A stretch of 64,000 nt of DNA, from the NCBI GenBank assembly GCA_021186555.1, contig JAJKFL010000014.1, forward strand, positions 30,210,033 to 30,274,032, read 5' to 3'. Numbering within the stretch: the first letter of the stretch is position 1; the number at the start of each line of letters is the position of its first letter. The stretch is from Reticulitermes speratus (taxonomy: Eukaryota > Arthropoda > Insecta > Blattodea > Rhinotermitidae). A program made the translations under genes and the position numbers. The notes beneath the pieces are model-generated. The model was not told the origin of the DNA. It was given only the letters and a program-made list of their open reading frames with translations, and did not search any database. Shown piece after piece: positions 23,911 through 35,399 of this stretch.

Positions 23911-24231
23911 AATGAGTAACAAAATTTACAATTTGTAAATGGTCAAAATAAAAATGAATGGCATTAATTGAGGGAATTACGTAATTTTCAATGAAAATTA
24001 AAGGCATGGAAACCAAACAAGTAACACAAATTAATAGTTAAGCTACTTTTAATTACGTGATAGTTCTTGGGAACGCAAGTGTCATGTAAGTCGCTAAGGA
24101 TCCTTTTAGGCATAATAGTCTCAGCAGCCTGCCAGCCTCAGTTCGCTTTTCAGTGAAGGTAAACATCCATATTTAATATGGATCCTGTTTCTGGGTGTTG
24201 GCACCTGCACATGTACGCTGTCTGTAACAGC

Positions 24232-25384
24232 GTGTACGTCTACATGGAGCAGAAGTGGACTGTACGTAGGCACAATACAGGGTGTACATCTACACGGAGC
24301 ATATGTAGGTTGTGCGTGATACAGCGTGTACATCTACACGGAGCATATGTAGGTTGTGCGTGATACAGCGTGTACATCTACATAGAGCAGATGTAGGTTG
24401 TGCGTGATACAGCGTGTACATCTACATAGAGCAGATGTAGGTTGTGCGTGATACAGCGTGTACATCTACACGGAGCATATAAAGGTTGTGCGTGATACAG
24501 CGTGTACATCTACACGGAGCATATGTAGGTTGTGCGTGATACAGCGTGTACATCTACACGGAGCATATGTAGGTTGTGCATGATACAGCGTGTACATCTA
24601 CATAGAGCATATGTAGGTTGTGCATGATACAGCGTGTACATCTACATAGAGCAGATGTAGGTTGTGCGTGATACAGCGTGTACATCTACATAGAGCATAT
24701 GTAGGTTGTGCGTGATACAGCGTGTACATCTACACGGAGCATATGTAGGTTGTGCATGATACAGCATGTACATCTACATAGAGCAGATGTAGGTTGTGCG
24801 TGATACAGCGTGTACATCTACATAGAGCAGATGTAGGTTGTGCGTGATACAGCGTGTACATCTACACGGAGCATATGTAGGTTGTGCATGATACAGCGTG
24901 TACATCTACATAGAGCAGATGTAGGTTGTGCGTGATACAGCGTGTACATCTACACGGAGCATATGTAGGTTGTGCATGATACAGCGTGTACATCTACATA
25001 GAGCAGATGTAGGTTGTGCGTGATACAGCGTGTACATCTACATAGAGCAGATGTAGGTTGTGCGTGATACGTGTACATCTACATAGAGCAGATGTAGGTT
25101 GTGCGTGATACAACGTGTACATCTACATAGAGCAGATGCAGGTAGTACGTGATAGAGAGTGTACATCTACATAGAGCACATGTAAGTATTACGTGATACA
25201 GCGTGTACATCTACACGGAGCATATGTAGGTTGTGCGTGATACAGCGTGTACATCTACATAGAGCAGATGCAGGTTGTGCGTGATACAGCGTGTACATCT
25301 ACATAGAGCAGATGTAGGTAGTACGTGATACAGCGTGTACATCTACATAGAGCAGATGTGGCCTGTTGGTAGGCATAAAACAGC
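24232..25384 (+). repeat. 44-bp minisatellite, 26 units
   Basis: Units begin GTGTACATCTACA and end GATACAGC. The start spacing is 50 for the first unit, then 44 from 24282 to 25030, then 41 once (25030 to 25071), then 44 to the last start at 25335. Two unit types alternate: one with CATAGAGCAGATGTA (7-bp inverted repeat TACATCT/AGATGTA) and one with CACGGAGCATATGTA. An 88-bp dimer of the two types recurs exactly at 24854 and 24942 and nearly so at 24722, showing recent unequal exchange. Edge units are more diverged. No long open frame runs through it. Confidence 0.95.
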
Positions 25385-26921
25385 GTTTAAATCTGGACGG
25401 TGGCATCACCCTAAAACACGTCCGATATTGACACTGACCAACCGTATAATCCCGAAACCTTCTATAATCATCCATTTAGCGATATCAGCAACTGGGCTTA
25501 CTTCCTTCCGCAACAAACTGCGGTTGTCCGTAGTAAGTACGATACTATTATGTGATTAGTCACGGTAGCAATGAAAGGAAAGTACGAGTAGAAAATACAG
25601 ATGAAATAATGCCACATTTATGTAGCTTATGACTTTGGAATTAGAAACAACTAAATATAAGGTTTTTCTCTAGCAGCCAGGTTTCATTTTACGTAATCTG
25701 TTAGATTTCTAGTATAAAATACTTGTCTAAAGAAATTTGTACATTTGGATGAAAAACTGAAAGTCAACGTAGCACTACTCCTGTATAGTTGTATAGGAGA
25801 GGTACTCGGATGTCGGAAGTAACCTCGGCTTTACTGAGATTTCCCGTGATTTACCTCCGTCTGTCCAAGAAAATATCCTCATTCTACTCCGATTAGGATA
25901 CGACAGCTTCCTTCTTCAACCTCCCAAATTCAAAATTCACGAATCCTCCTAAATTTCATCGCTATATATTTTGCGAGACTGGCCATGTCGAAAAATACAC
26001 CACAATAAAGAGACTGCAGATGAAAGCAAATCTTTAATTTGTCTACTTTGACACAACAAATTTATAAGTACAGTCAAATCATAGATGGCAGATAAATACG
26101 GGGTTTCATTTTATGACAAAGTTTCAGTAAGGGACTCAACCAAAAATTTACAAATGGAAGTCCAGTAGATTATTTGAGAATATGACATATATTGTGTACC
26201 CCAAAGATATTCCTCATAAAAAAGAAAGCATGAACGTTGAAGTCATATTTCGTTTCTAAAGTGATCGATCACAATTCAACTAAAATCCACGCCGTGTAAG
26301 CTAACAAATCTCATAACTTAATATTCATATAATAGAAAATTAATTAATTAATTAAATGAAAGCTATAATAACTATATTCGTCAAAACTCATGACTCACAT
26401 CCAAACAGAAAATTACACGAACATGATACATTCTAAAATGTGCTGAAACTACTGTTTTGTGGATTTAGGGCAGTGTTTTCTCCTCACAGTCTTACAGCAA
26501 AATTATTTCGTCACTATATGGTTTTGTGACGCAATGGTCCATACTTCCAGCACTCTGGGCTAGTTCTGGAACATCAGACTTTGTGCCTCTATACGATACG
26601 AATCAGACGGTCTAACTCGGAGTCTGGGGACCTGATCCGATAGTGTGCCACCATCTCTCGTATATAGAAATAAACATTGCAGGGATTGAGAGATATCAGA
26701 CCCCAAAAACTACCCTTCTCTAAGCTCGAAGGCGTAGGGTTCAGAGAGAGAACGAGAGTAAACATTAATTAAGTTAATTCCCAAAGAAAGTATATTATTA
26801 AAAATGATACAATATTAAAATGAGGAGCGAGGTTTACCTACGATACTTGAACTGACAATTTACTGAATTCTACTCCCATCACTGTCTTGACCTAGGTCAA
26901 GGCAGAAATAAACCGTCCTAC
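25385..26921. other. No recognisable gene or repeat
   Basis: A perfect palindrome CTTGACCTAGGTCAAG lies at 26887-26902. Otherwise AT-rich and unassigned. Confidence 0.45.
26887..26902. promoter_or_regulatory. Palindrome with two nuclear-receptor half-sites
   Basis: CTTGACCTAGGTCAAG is a perfect 16-bp palindrome containing TGACCT and AGGTCA with no spacer (everted repeat). A related CTTGACCTCGGTCTAGG lies at about 27163-27179. Regulatory function is only inferred. Confidence 0.3.
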
Positions 26922-26973
26922 CTTGTAGATGTAAGACGAAGGCGCAGACCATCAGCACGGCGTCGGGCTTCAT
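26922..26973 (-). CDS. Candidate first coding exon with signal peptide
   Basis: On the minus strand an ATG at 26973 opens MKPDAVLMVCAFVLHLQ and meets a donor (ACAAG|GTAGGA) at 26922. The codons are GC-rich (CCC GAC GCC GTG CTG) against AT-rich surroundings, and the peptide has a short polar start followed by a hydrophobic core, like a secretory signal peptide. Just upstream of the ATG is ACTGTCACAG|GC, which could be an acceptor, so this may be the second exon of the transcript. Later exons would lie at lower coordinates; I could not find any. It may be a real secreted-protein gene or chance. Confidence 0.35.
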
Positions 26974-27204
26974 GCCTGTGACAGTATATCACCTCGAGTA
27001 GAGTAACGTCTCAATGACTCTCTCAAAATACATACCAATTGTCCAACTTTCTGACTTTCTTGTACTTAATTATTGCGTCTTTTCACCCTACTGCATCGCA
27101 ACAGTTTGTTATTTCTCAACAAAACAATAATAATCCGTGCTGATGATATAACATACAGTTTCCTTGACCTCGGTCTAGGCGCTACAGATTTCTAGGTATC
27201 TGAA

Positions 27205-27271
27205 ATCTGCGCTCTTCTGGGATATTAGGGATATTACACGACTCCGCGTAATATCCCAGAAGAGCGCAGAT
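27205..27271. repeat. Perfect hairpin, 23-bp arms
   Basis: 27205-27227 (atctgcgctcttctgg...) is the exact reverse complement of 27249-27271, with a 21-nt loop that repeats GGGATATTA of the arm. The left arm overlaps a minus-strand reading IPEERRFQIPRNL typical of relic repeats. Confidence 0.92.
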
Positions 27272-28479
27272 CTCATCAACATCGCGGTGGAAGTGTGAAA
27301 TCAAGGTTCTAAGTATCTGGCCATCAGCAAATGCTTTACATACCAAGTAACTCCATAACAGTGTTCTGGCCTTCACATATCAACAACTATGGAATTCCAT
27401 AACATAATAATTTTTACATCATTCCTCCACACATTACAAACCTAATTTATAACAGCAGTTTCTAAATTTGACATGTGGTCAGTGTACCCAAAATTCATTA
27501 CATTATATATGGTAAAGGAGATTGTAAAATATTGGGTTTATACAATGAATACACCGAAATCAAATTCTTCTGTAAACCTTTGTGACTGTGGGTGATATAT
27601 TAGGTGGAAATTATATTGAGTTTCTCCAATGTTTTAGGGTATACTTAATAAGCGTTTTGTTTCGGTTGAAATAGAAAGAGGAAGCACTAGATCGCACTCT
27701 GTGGAGAACTCGTTTTGGAAGAGGCTGTGGACCTGTCACAAGACAGACTACGAAATAAAATAATTCATGAATGAATATTTCGGAAAGTCGCATTAAAATG
27801 TTTAAGTAAATGGTGCGTTATAAGCTCATACACGTTCCAATTTTTCTAATTTTTTCGATTTCAAATCCCGCGGTCTTTAATTAGACGCGTAAGCTATTCA
27901 TTCCACCATCTGATCCAACCACAGTTATTAATATCAAGAATGTTCGTCAGTGTGAAGATAATCGCCTAAAGACTACAGCGGAGTCAACACAAATAACTTC
28001 TCAGTAATAAGTACACTACAGAAAATGGGCAATGCCCCAGAAAGTACTGGTGTTATATACCAGAGATATCACAGAGACTTTAGGCAATATATTATAAAGA
28101 AAAAGAGAATACAGGCGATTTCTGTCATGCGAGGCTACGGAAAGAAACTTGCATACATACCGAATTTATGACTTCTGAATTTCGTGACTGTTGATTGAAG
28201 GATTTTCAAGACTGAAACACTTGCCAGAAGGTGAGATATATTTGGGACATTTGTTATGACGATACGCTATTTTGAAAGGCTCTCCTGTAGGCAACAGAGT
28301 CTCTCATTTCGACCTCCTAAGAAGACTTGTCAAAGAGAAAGTTATAACCGAAACCCTAGCCTTAAATATTTATGCACTTTAAAAGCCAACTAACAGATTT
28401 TGTATGCATTTTGAATAATTCATAAGTTCTTTCTAAAAACAGATGAAATACTTAGGCAGTAATTAATTTATTTTGTGTA
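27272..28479. other. No recognisable gene or repeat
   Basis: Nothing assignable was seen. Confidence 0.4.
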
Positions 28480-28640
28480 TTGGGATGGCTCACTCAGTAA
28501 AGTGACTGGTAGATGAAAAGCAGAGGTTACATTCCATGTCGAGACAATATATCTTCAACCCACCACAATGTTCAAGTCCGCTGGGGGGGCAAACCTGCCT
28601 TAATCAAATAGATACCTGGAGTAAACAATCAAATGGTAAT
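28480..28640 (+). mobile_element. Decayed tRNA-derived SINE
   Basis: GGATGGCTCACTCAGTAAAG and GTGACTGGTAGATGAAAAGC form a tRNA-like head with diverged B-box GGTTACATTCC. The body is CCACCACAATGTTCAAGTCC and GGGGGGGCAAACCTGCC. Confidence 0.5.
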
Positions 28641-29466
28641 TTCTCGCCTCTTTCTTCCACGCTTTATCTAAATCCACCATGAAGTAATGCAATGTTTCGA
28701 TGCTGAACACAGAAACAACGTTTTCGTAACACATTATTTCAGTTGCTTTTCAGGGTTGTATTTATAATTTCAGACGGTGAAGACGGAGGCTGCTAACCTG
28801 CAGTAATTATTCGCGATTGTCAACACATTAAAAGAATGAAAATAAAACACAAGTTAAAGAGTAACGTACCTAAATTCTAGGAACGGAATTTCTTGCGAAT
28901 TGGAAGATATGCTTTTATCGCCATAACTCAATTTCGAGATCCTCTTTCATGACAAGAGGTGATTTGGCATTAAGAGCTTGTTGTCTACTACTGTCCCTTA
29001 GCACCTTCTGATATGATGTCAGGATACTTTTGTCGTGTATTCATATATGCGCCATGTGTGAGACATATCTAACACCTAAAACAGATAAATACGAAAGCAT
29101 TTGAAATTGGCGCCCTTTAATGTCGGCAGTAGGCCTACATACGATCAGTGAGACTTTCTTATAGGAGCAGTGGTCTGTCACTGACTCTCATTGATTGGAT
29201 TGTCTGTAGTCCTCTACAAAAAACTAACGTTGAAGAGAAGCGTAGACATTAAAGTGCTAAAAATAGAATTGACTTTTTATTTTATAAATTTATTTCACCT
29301 GTTTCAAAATATGAGTCACTAAAATATGCATCACCCTCCGGTCAGCACCTGAATGTATAAAATAAAAATTGTTTTAAAAACACGCCCTTGGCTCTACACA
29401 TTAATTGCCCTCCATTACATTTTATAGCTTCTGGCTACAGCACAGCAAGTGGAAATAGCATGAACA
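28641..29466. other. No recognisable gene or repeat
   Basis: Nothing assignable was seen. Confidence 0.4.
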
Positions 29467-29545
29467 TTCAAGTCTTCTGGCATGTGGTACTTTGTCGAGC
29501 GAGTAGTTCATCTTCAGGGTGAAGCACTCCAACAAGTCGTTAATG
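29467..29545 (-). repeat. Second-family dispersed repeat, truncated
   Basis: TTCAAGTCTTCTGGCATG, then GTACTTTGTCGAGCGAGTAG and TTCATCTTCAGGGTGAAG. The minus strand reads CCTGAAGATGAA..GAC AAAG, the hammerhead-like core without the paired stem. Confidence 0.5.
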
Positions 29546-29845
29546 AAATTTCTTCTTAGATTGCTTGACCCTAAGGATGAAGTCACTAAGGTACTTCGAA
29601 ACTTCGGGTATTGCTCGCCCAATGACACAGCCTCACATCTCAGAAGACTTGAATCTCAGCAATATCGCTTTAAAAACCTCAAATATCACATGGAAATAGC
29701 ATCATTGAATGCACTGACACCTGGACTGAAGATCAGAATGAAACTTAATGTTATACACGTTCCGTGCAGTTGATTAACTATGCAATAGCAATAGCAACTA
29801 ACTGCACAAATATTTATGAATAACTATTTGTTATTTCGTAATATT

Positions 29846-29887
29846 TCTCATACATGTTTCGGTCTAAGACGGCCATCTACATGGAGA
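29846..29887 (-). ncRNA. Hammerhead-like motif, left copy of the inverted pair
   Basis: The minus strand reads TCTCC, ATGTAGA, T, GGCCGTCTTAGACC, GAAACATGTA, TGAGA. The 5' half of the core has mutated (CTGANGA to ATGTAGA), while the GAAAC..GTA half is intact. Confidence 0.4.
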
Positions 29888-29986
29888 GCTTATTTGCAAA
29901 GGAATACATTTTAATACAAATGTTGTCAAAAATGTGCATAAATTCACATTATATTCACCGTGCATTCTGTCTTATATAATACGAGT

Positions 29987-30039
29987 ATCTTTTATTTTAA
30001 CCAACATATGTAGTGCATATGTTGGTTAAAATAAAAGAT
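29987..30039. repeat. Perfect palindrome, 24-bp arms, 5-nt spacer
   Basis: 29987-30010 is the exact reverse complement of 30016-30039, with TAGTG between. The right arm matches the tail sequence of the Penelope-like ends. Confidence 0.93.
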
Positions 30040-30412
30040 AGTGCATAAATTAATTAATTTAAATTGCCAAGTAATAAAAACATTGCTAAAATATATAAAA
30101 ATAAAACTTAGAGATATTTTACATATCTTTACAAATTTATGCTACAGTTGCAAACATCCATCAATGTTGATGGCTTCTTTCGAAAAGTGCTATATCCGTG
30201 TGTTACGTGTTGTGGTGTACCACTTAGCACTTAGTCCTAAATACTTAGTAAATGTAGTAGCATAAATGTATAAACATACGTAAAACATCTATAATAATTT
30301 TATAGTTTATACATTTAGCAATGTTGTTATCATTTGGCACTATAAATAACTTATTTACACACATCTTTGACAATATTTATGTACATTAAAATGTATTCCT
30401 TTGCAACTACAC

Positions 30413-30454
30413 TCTCCGTGAAGATGGCTGTCAAGGGCCGATACATGCAGGAGA
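30413..30454 (+). ncRNA. Hammerhead-like motif, right copy of the inverted pair
   Basis: TCTCC, GTGAAGA, T, GGC..GCC, GATACATGCA, GGAGA. Stem I can pair over five bases (TCTCC with GGAGA) and stem II over three. The first core base is G instead of C and GAAA is GATA, so this copy is probably inactive. Confidence 0.42.
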
Positions 30455-30784
30455 AATATTACGAAATAACAACTAATTATTCATAAATATTTGTGCAGTT
30501 AGTTGGTATTTATATTGTGCAGTATCACAATAAACTTCTTATAAAGCACGTAACATCCCTGTGCAGGCAAGCCTACCTCCGCAATTGTAGCGAAAGTGTT
30601 TCATTTAACAGTCACATCAACACTGATCAATATTAGTATTACCAACTAATTTCCTTCTCAGTCTTCCAAGCTGCCATTATTCAGGACGTTACGTCACCAA
30701 ATTTTACTTCAGTGTTTCCCTTTTCCCCATCCTAATAATAATAGGATTCTTGGTAAGGACAGGGAGATATTTCCTAGTTCCCAC

Positions 30785-30930
30785 ATACAGGCCAGATCTG
30801 CCATTCACCCAGCATATGTAATAGATATCGAGAACAAAAGACCCGGAGCGTGAAGCTGACTGCTCACCTCCACAAAATACAGAGGTTAAGAGTGCGTGCA
30901 GCTTTGCCTCCATGTCACCAGTATTGCCGT
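30785..30930 (+). mobile_element. SINE body, degraded
   Basis: GGAGCGTGAAGCTGACTGCT, CACCTCCAC and GAGGTTAAGAGTGCGTGCAG followed by CCTCCATGTCACC match the common SINE body at 9490 and 60150-60240. Confidence 0.45.
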
Positions 30931-33114
30931 GTTTAAACAAAGCGGTAAATATTTACCTTATTGGTGTATACGCAATGAAAATTTACAGATATGGGCCTCT
31001 TGGCTTCGCCATGCCAACACATATGTCTCTCTGACTGTGACTTCAAAATCGAAATTTATAAAAGTTTTTTCGTTAAACTTGATATTGATGAGTTTGAGTA
31101 AAATTTGTCATTCATACTAGTTGTTGTTACAACCAAACAAAAATAAAGGACGTTTTACATGAAGGCCTCCATGCGTTTGTGCGCGCGTCTCCAGAGTAAA
31201 TAGCTAAGTACTCTTTTTAGTCCGATCGAAGAACTCTTCGGACAAGAACTGTACACAGAAATGAAACCCAAATTTTACACCCAATACATTTTTTTCAATA
31301 CGTTTACGGTTTTAGAAATAATTAAACATAAGGGAGCCAAGCCAGAATTGTTACTCAATTCGTACATTTATTAGCTTGCTAACACTAGTAACAGATTAAT
31401 AATAAGTAACGCAATTTTTAAGGGAATTGTTTTGCAACAAGAAGTTCACTCTCTGCTATTTCCAATCTTGGAATATCGTTAAAATGAAGCCGAGAGTTTA
31501 TCCGTTTGACGAAAGTTAATATAATGTACAAATTCCGATACTATCACATAGAAAAGAAAATGCAGTTCCATTACAAAGATAAATTAGTTAATTATGCAAA
31601 TAAGCGCTGTTTACATTAAGTATCATTCTAAAAACCACATAGCCTACGCCATGTCTCGAAAGAACTGCAGAGACGTTTTAATATTAAAGCAGGTGATAGA
31701 TGCAGTACTAATCTCCGTGCTTTGAAGGTTTAAGGAGCGACTATTTTAAAATACTGTCACGATGGATTATACTTGCATGTCCTGACATTTCCTACTTTCA
31801 TAAGTGTGTAATAAGCTTGTCGGATGTGTTGGCAACATCTTAAGTCTGCCAGTTGGAGGTCTCACGTGTATTGAGGAGGATGATTTATGAGCTACAGATG
31901 AAGTGTATAGGTCAGAGGGCGGATGTACCAAGTCATCTGCAAGAAATATGTACTAAGTTCGTTTGTTTTTAACACAATATATACAACCGCAAATTCGTTA
32001 CAACGTGTGCTCTTGTAATACACGTGGTTTTCTTAAAATCATGCGTGTTGTGTGACATTTTGTGCTGCGATTCCTTCAAATCCAAACATAGCGTAACAAG
32101 TCTGGCGTTTTAACCCTTTTTTAATTCAACCAACACCTTAAGGCTTAAGGAAAAGGTGTTTTCGGAGTAATATAACCTACGCGTTTTTTTTTTTCAATTT
32201 TCTCTTCGTTGGTTCGAAAACAACACGTTTTATTCCAATACATATTTAGCAAGTTGAACCGACAGAAATTAAGCAAATAACCTTTAAAGTGTTTGCTATT
32301 ATTGCCCCATATGAACAAAAGTTCGAATATTTCAACAAATTTTAGAAAGAAAGAAGCCACCAATATCAAATTCAACGAAAATCAGTTCAGCGCGTCTCAA
32401 GTTGAGGACAGAGGGACGGTCAGAGGGACAGATATGGTAAAGCGAGTTTCTGTCGCGAAAACAACGAAAATTATTGTCTGGGTTCAGTTATCACCTATAG
32501 GCCATCCCCTGTCACGTGTCTACTTTCATTAATCCGTTTTCTTGGAAAGTTCTCCGAAGTTTCCGAGTTACCTCAGTCTACGTATTCATAAGCTGCGGTA
32601 AGCAGCTCTGGAGGACCGCCAAGACAGAACTGAAAGAATGTGGGGGACTGCGGCGAAAAATAGGATTATTGGCAGTGACGGTAAGACGCATACAAACGTC
32701 CGTCTTGTGTGCGAGATTCAAATACGCGCACCTTAAAAAGCACAGCGTTTTGTGCAGCAGGAATGTGATAGAACAGGCGAAAAATTATTCGTCAGTATGT
32801 GAATCCCCTGAAGAGTGAGTCAGAGACAGGATCACGTTACGACTGACGGCCAGTCAGCCGGTCGGTCAGTCAGTCAGTCCCTTTTGGTGTCGAGACCTCT
32901 TTGGGTCGCATAAGCAGATGTTAGTCTGGGGTTTAGAAATTTTGTATCTTACTGTCTTGCGGCGCTCTCTATGTCGAGAAGCTGGTGTGTCCTCTGTCAG
33001 ATATCACAGTCTTTGTCAGCTTCTGATATTTACAGGCTTCGTTGTGCATGTACGTACATATTTACACGGTGTTTAAACACGTTCACACTATACAACACAT
33101 ACATTGTTTTCATC
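30931..33114. other. Unassigned; short CAGTC repeats at 32850-32880
   Basis: No gene is supported. Positions 32850-32880 contain CGGTCGGTCAGTCAGTCAGTC. Positions 32330-32470 weakly resemble the inverted-arm element (AATATCAAATTC, GGACAGA), perhaps a distant relative. Confidence 0.4.
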
Positions 33115-33360
33115 AGTCATTCTAAGAAGAATTCAGCAAGATATAATAAATGTACTTACGTATTCGTGTAAAGCACCAGTTATTCTTGTCAGATTTTAAT
33201 CAAACGTGAATTTTCTTGACAGATTTTCGAAAAATACTCAAATATCAAATTTCATGGAAATCCGTCCAGTGGGAGCCGAGTTGTTCCATGCGGACGGGCA
33301 GACGGACAGACATGACGAAGCTATAATAGTCGCCGTTCGCGATTTTGCGAATGCGCCTAA
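33115..33360 (+). mobile_element. Solo arm of the long-inverted-repeat element
   Basis: CATTCTAAGAAGAATTCAGC, TGACAGATTTTCGAAAAATA and CTCAAATATCAAATTTCATG align with 21650-21879, and it ends GCGAATGCGCCTAAAAA. Only one arm is present; the element's centre and other arm are missing. Confidence 0.75.
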
Positions 33361-33988
33361 AAACGCTGACGTAGTGTTTCTGCATAATCTGTGAGAGACG
33401 CTCAAAGTTTCACTGATTACCCGGCAGATGCAAATAACTTCGTTCGCCACCGCCATACGTCTGTTGGTGTGTGACTCAGAGGCCAGTGGCCATGAACGAG
33501 CAAGTGTAAGCACAGTGCGTGGAGTATGGCGAAGCGAAATCGGATACACAGATCACAGCTCGAGCCGAATTACGTGGAATGTGAAAGAGGACTTCACTTA
33601 CGCATTCAACATTTTCATCACACACATATGGACGCTATGCCCTTCTCTTGCGCCAAACACTGCCTGTCTCCTTAGACTCTTTGCATCAAACATGTAACAT
33701 ATTCTCCGTGGAGACATCTTGTGATACGTTGTTCTGAAACGCTTTTGGACCTACGTATCCAATTCGCTTCGACAAAACAATTTGCCTACCCTGCCTTCTC
33801 TTGCGGGTTCCTGGCGGCTGAGCTGCTATGTCTCACTCTCACACATACGGGTGCAGTGTGGTGGACAACAAAGGTAACTTTCATCTACACGACACTCGGC
33901 GAAATTTCGAGAGTTTTCTCCCAGAATGTCCAGAAACAGTACGGAAACGTCTTTTCATAAACTTTTTATTCGCGAGTAAATTTATAAA

Positions 33989-34028
<40 letters not shown>

Positions 34029-34474
34029 TGTATTTTGTATGTTGGACTTCGCCTCGTCTAATGCTGCGAAAATTTGCATTCTCGTGATTTTAAATTATTT
34101 CTGCTTGTTGCCTGCATAATTCTGTGATGAAATCATACATGTCCGGAATTTTGAAAACGACACGCAAATCTCGGATCTTTGTGCGACTTGGAAAGTTTCC
34201 AATCGCACGGAGAAACTTACTTTGCAGACGCTGCCATTTCAACAGTTAGGTGACTGACGAAAATTGCCAGATACTGTAGGAATATGTTTTTGTAGATGTA
34301 CTGGGTGCCTCATGGAGTGTTAATTTAGCGTTAGCGGTTAATCACTCACTGTTGAATAGGAAGTATATTATAATAAATTTTCTGAAGGCCCTGACTTAGA
34401 GGGTTTCATTTGTTGCAGGCAAGGTTGAATTACCGTAGGTTATTCAACTCCTCTGCATTGTTGCACCGTGTTGA
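33361..34474. other. Unassigned apart from a microsatellite
   Basis: GC-richer open frames around 33428-33960 show no domain. The (AT)n run is annotated separately. Confidence 0.4.
33991..34026. repeat. (AT)n microsatellite
   Basis: About 18 AT units flanked by AGG on the left and CCT on the right, so the whole can fold back on itself. Confidence 0.95.
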
Positions 34475-34565
34475 AAGGTAAATAGTTACCGATTGTTCCA
34501 AGGAGTTCCAGGGTCAAACTTGGCCCTGAAACGTAGGTAACTACTTACGCGTTGACATGGCTTGA
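34475..34565 (+). repeat. Second-family hammerhead-like repeat, symmetrical copy
   Basis: GGTAAATAGTTACCGATTG precedes a perfect hairpin (CAGGGTCAAACTTGGCCCTG, one G-T pair), then GAAACGTAGGTAACTACTTAC. The two flanking GTAAATAGTTACC/GGTAACTACTTAC blocks are inverted, giving a nested fold. Confidence 0.55.
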
Positions 34566-35312
34566 ATCCTCAGATTCACGGCAATGAGAACATCACATCA
34601 CCTATAAAACTTTGCGTCTATAACTCGTTTCCTTCACATCATCATTTCCTGCACCAAGTGCTACAACATTGTACTCTAAACAACCTGGTGTATGATACAT
34701 CATCGTTAAATGTAACTGAATATTGAGTTATAATGTCGACTCATCTACAGAGCTTATTCGTCACGTAACTGTAGGAGAAATCAGTCTACAAACAGTTATT
34801 AAATCAATTTACAATTACAACGCTGTTGATTTCATATTACGGTCATAAGCCACAGCACGCTTAACGTTTTAAAGCATAGCGGTTATGTTATGTACGTACC
34901 GTCAGGTTTAACATTCAGCAATTCTATACTTTGCCCACATAGTGCATTTATATGTTTTATTTGTAGCCTATCTCAGGACGAACAGCGACGTTTGCCGTAT
35001 AGAACATTAGTTTACTGAATTTTATGTTATTCGTACCGCCCGATACGACACATCACACGCTCTACCTGTACGAGATCCCTTCGGATCACATAAGAACGAG
35101 GCAAACATTTGCAAGCATACTGCGTACAGAATGCAAACAACTACGGACTTATACATGGAACTACTCACTATTATATAATTTTAATATCACAATATTGTAA
35201 TTTTTGTATTTATAATTTTATACATATTTTAGAATTTTTACAGTTTAAACATTTCAATAGGGCAGTGTAATACCTAGACTAAAGTGTTGGGCTTATATTG
35301 CTTTGTTCTGTA
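34566..35312. other. No recognisable gene or repeat
   Basis: Nothing assignable was seen. Confidence 0.4.
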
Positions 35313-35313
35313 A

Positions 35314-35353
35314 GTCCCTGAGGATGGCACCCCGATGCCGCAACATGTAGGAG
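35314..35353 (+). ncRNA. Hammerhead-like motif, Penelope-type end
   Basis: GTCC, CTGAGGA, T, a 4-bp stem GGCA/TGCC, GCAACATGTA, GGAG. Three stem I pairs are possible. GAAAC is mutated to GCAAC. The tail TAAGTGCATTTGTTGG follows at about 35382. Confidence 0.5.
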
Positions 35354-35399
35354 TTTAAAATTGTTATGAATTGTATTTTATAAGTGCATTTGTTGGTGA

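Larger units (their letters stand above)
29797..30506. mobile_element. Two Penelope-like ends in inverted orientation
   Basis: The arms 29797-29938 and 30358-30506 are reverse complements. Both contain GAGAAATATTACGAAATAAC, a TTCATAAATATTTGTGCAGT-type tail and a hammerhead-like core. The space between holds a perfect palindrome (29987-30039) whose right arm TAGTGCATATGTTGG resembles the tail found after other hammerhead-like copies. Penelope elements are known to insert with partial inverted copies and short inverted tails. A MITE with long terminal repeats is the alternative. Confidence 0.6.

Noticed and set aside
24178..24363. Open frames in the minisatellite
   Set aside because: The 44-bp unit is not a multiple of three and frames close within a few units on both strands.
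24232..25384. CRISPR-like array
   Set aside because: No unique spacers; whole units are tandem and the host is eukaryotic.
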